The position numbers and the translations under genes were made by a program. Below the pieces are notes generated by a model. It did no database searches. It worked only from the letters and a program-made list of their open reading frames with translations, and was not told the origin of the DNA. 7,037 nt of DNA from Gemmatimonadota bacterium (GTDB lineage Bacteria; Gemmatimonadota; Gemmatimonadetes; Longimicrobiales; Gaopeijiaceae), in assembly GCA_018678395.1 (NCBI GenBank), contig JAHHMJ010000608.1, positions 1 to 7,037 of the forward strand. Reading direction: 5' to 3'. Positions within the stretch are counted from its first letter, which is position 1. The number at the start of each line of letters is the position of its first letter. Positions 6,698 to 7,037 of the stretch are shown in pieces.

Positions 6698-7037
6698 GGC
6701 GATCGAACTCCTCGTCGAGGATCCGGATCTTGTCCGAGGCGGTGTGCTGCGGCACCTGCCGGGTCTCCTCGTAGCGGGGATGGGTTTCGTCACGGAAGAA
6801 GAGCCCGAGCCGAATCGCCCCCATGTCCTCGGCCAATGCGCGCGCCTCGGCCAGATCGGCCGGGTCGTGCGGCACCTTGTGCTCGAACATCGCGTCCAGC
6901 TCGGGAACCACGATGCCGTCCTCGTGGACGAGCATCTCGACCATCCCGGGATTCTTGACCGCCTCCCCGTACATGTCCGAGGTGAAGTGGGGGCACCGCT
7001 GCAGGATGCGCACGAACGAGAAGCCGCGGTGGCGATG
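6687..7037 (-). CDS. 2-oxoacid:ferredoxin oxidoreductase beta subunit (KorB/PorB-like), C-terminal part
   Basis: This is the 3' end of a gene that enters from beyond base 7037; 116 residues and the TGA stop (6689-6687) are visible. The reading frame is open to the window edge, so the internal GTG at 7013 is not the real start. The visible part begins HRHRGFSFVRILQRCPHF and continues with SDMYGEAVKNPGMVEML. In this family a GFxFxxxLQRCP-type segment follows the thiamine-diphosphate fold of the small, TPP-binding subunit of split 2-oxoacid:ferredoxin oxidoreductases. A later LGLFFRDETHPRYEE stretch matches the usual C-terminal tail. The family oxidatively decarboxylates a 2-oxoacid with CoA to an acyl-CoA and CO2 and reduces ferredoxin in the cytoplasm. 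The partner alpha/gamma subunit probably lies upstream outside the window. Whether the substrate is 2-oxoglutarate or another 2-oxoacid cannot be decided from this tail; the TPP motif and cysteine ligands are not in view. Confidence 0.85.
   Translation of the reverse strand, partial: HRHRGFSFVRILQRCPHFTSDMYGEAVKNPGMVEMLVHEDGIVVPELDAMFEHKVPHDPADLAEARALAEDMGAIRLGLFFRDETHPRYEETRQVPQHTASDKIRILDEEFDRHAV
6708..6713 (-). promoter_or_regulatory. Ribosome binding site for the 341-residue protein
   Basis: GAGGAG on the minus strand, 10 nt before the ATG at 6697. It lies inside the 3' end of the beta-subunit gene. It favours this ATG over an upstream in-frame ATG at 6793, which would add 32 Arg/Ser/Pro-rich residues that are merely an out-of-frame reading of the beta-subunit gene. 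Confidence 0.7.

Noticed and set aside
4819..6774. 651-residue plus-strand open frame across the RnfB-like and unknown genes
   Set aside because: Its composition is Arg/Pro/Gly-rich low complexity, as expected of an antisense shadow in high-GC DNA, and the RnfB motifs are on the other strand.
6698..6793. Upstream ATG extension of the 341-residue protein by 32 residues
   Set aside because: The extension lies wholly within the beta-subunit gene in another frame and is low complexity; the ATG at 6697 has a GAGGAG site.
5624..6958. 444-residue plus-strand open frame
   Set aside because: It spans three minus-strand genes, has no domain signature and ends in Arg-rich low-complexity sequence.
1..7037. 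Promoters, terminators, tRNA/rRNA, insertion sequences, CRISPR arrays
   Set aside because: Intergenic space is at most about 10 bases. No hairpin-plus-T-run, terminal inverted repeat, array of spaced repeats or RNA-gene signature was seen.

Overview
The window is GC-rich (about two thirds G+C by eye) and essentially fully coding. All four genes lie on the minus strand, so transcription runs from base 7037 towards base 1, and both end genes run off the window. Codon third positions are strongly G/C. This suggests a high-GC bacterium. Gemmatimonadota or a related lineage would fit the combination of a large fused 2-oxoacid oxidoreductase with a KorB-like subunit, but that is a guess from general knowledge and the sequence does not prove it.

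Layout in transcription order: (1) 7037-6687, the C-terminal 116 residues of a KorB/PorB-type 2-oxoacid:ferredoxin oxidoreductase beta subunit; (2) 6697-5672, a 341-residue cysteine-free protein that I do not recognise; (3) 5661-4804, a 285-residue RnfB-like, membrane-anchored polyferredoxin; (4) 4807-1, the first 1602 residues of a very large single-chain pyruvate:ferredoxin (flavodoxin) oxidoreductase (PFOR/NifJ-type), still open at the window edge. The last gene is the largest object here and is easy to miss, because its stop codon lies outside the window and a long antisense open frame covers it.

The genes are packed as one operon: an 11-nt overlap between 1 and 2, a 10-nt gap between 2 and 3, and an ATGA stop/start overlap between 3 and 4. 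Each internal start has a plausible Shine-Dalgarno sequence inside or touching the preceding gene. No promoter, terminator, RNA gene, insertion sequence or CRISPR array was seen, and no stretch over about 10 bases is non-coding.

The apparent theme is low-potential electron production from 2-oxoacids. Two different oxidoreductase architectures, one split and one fused, flank a membrane-tethered iron-sulfur protein that could receive electrons from them. No other Rnf subunit is present. The most unusual points are the size of the PFOR (two internal insertions and a glycine-rich linker leading to an unseen C-terminal part), the coordinated loss of one predicted [4Fe-4S] site in the RnfB-like protein, and the unidentified companion protein between the two enzyme systems.
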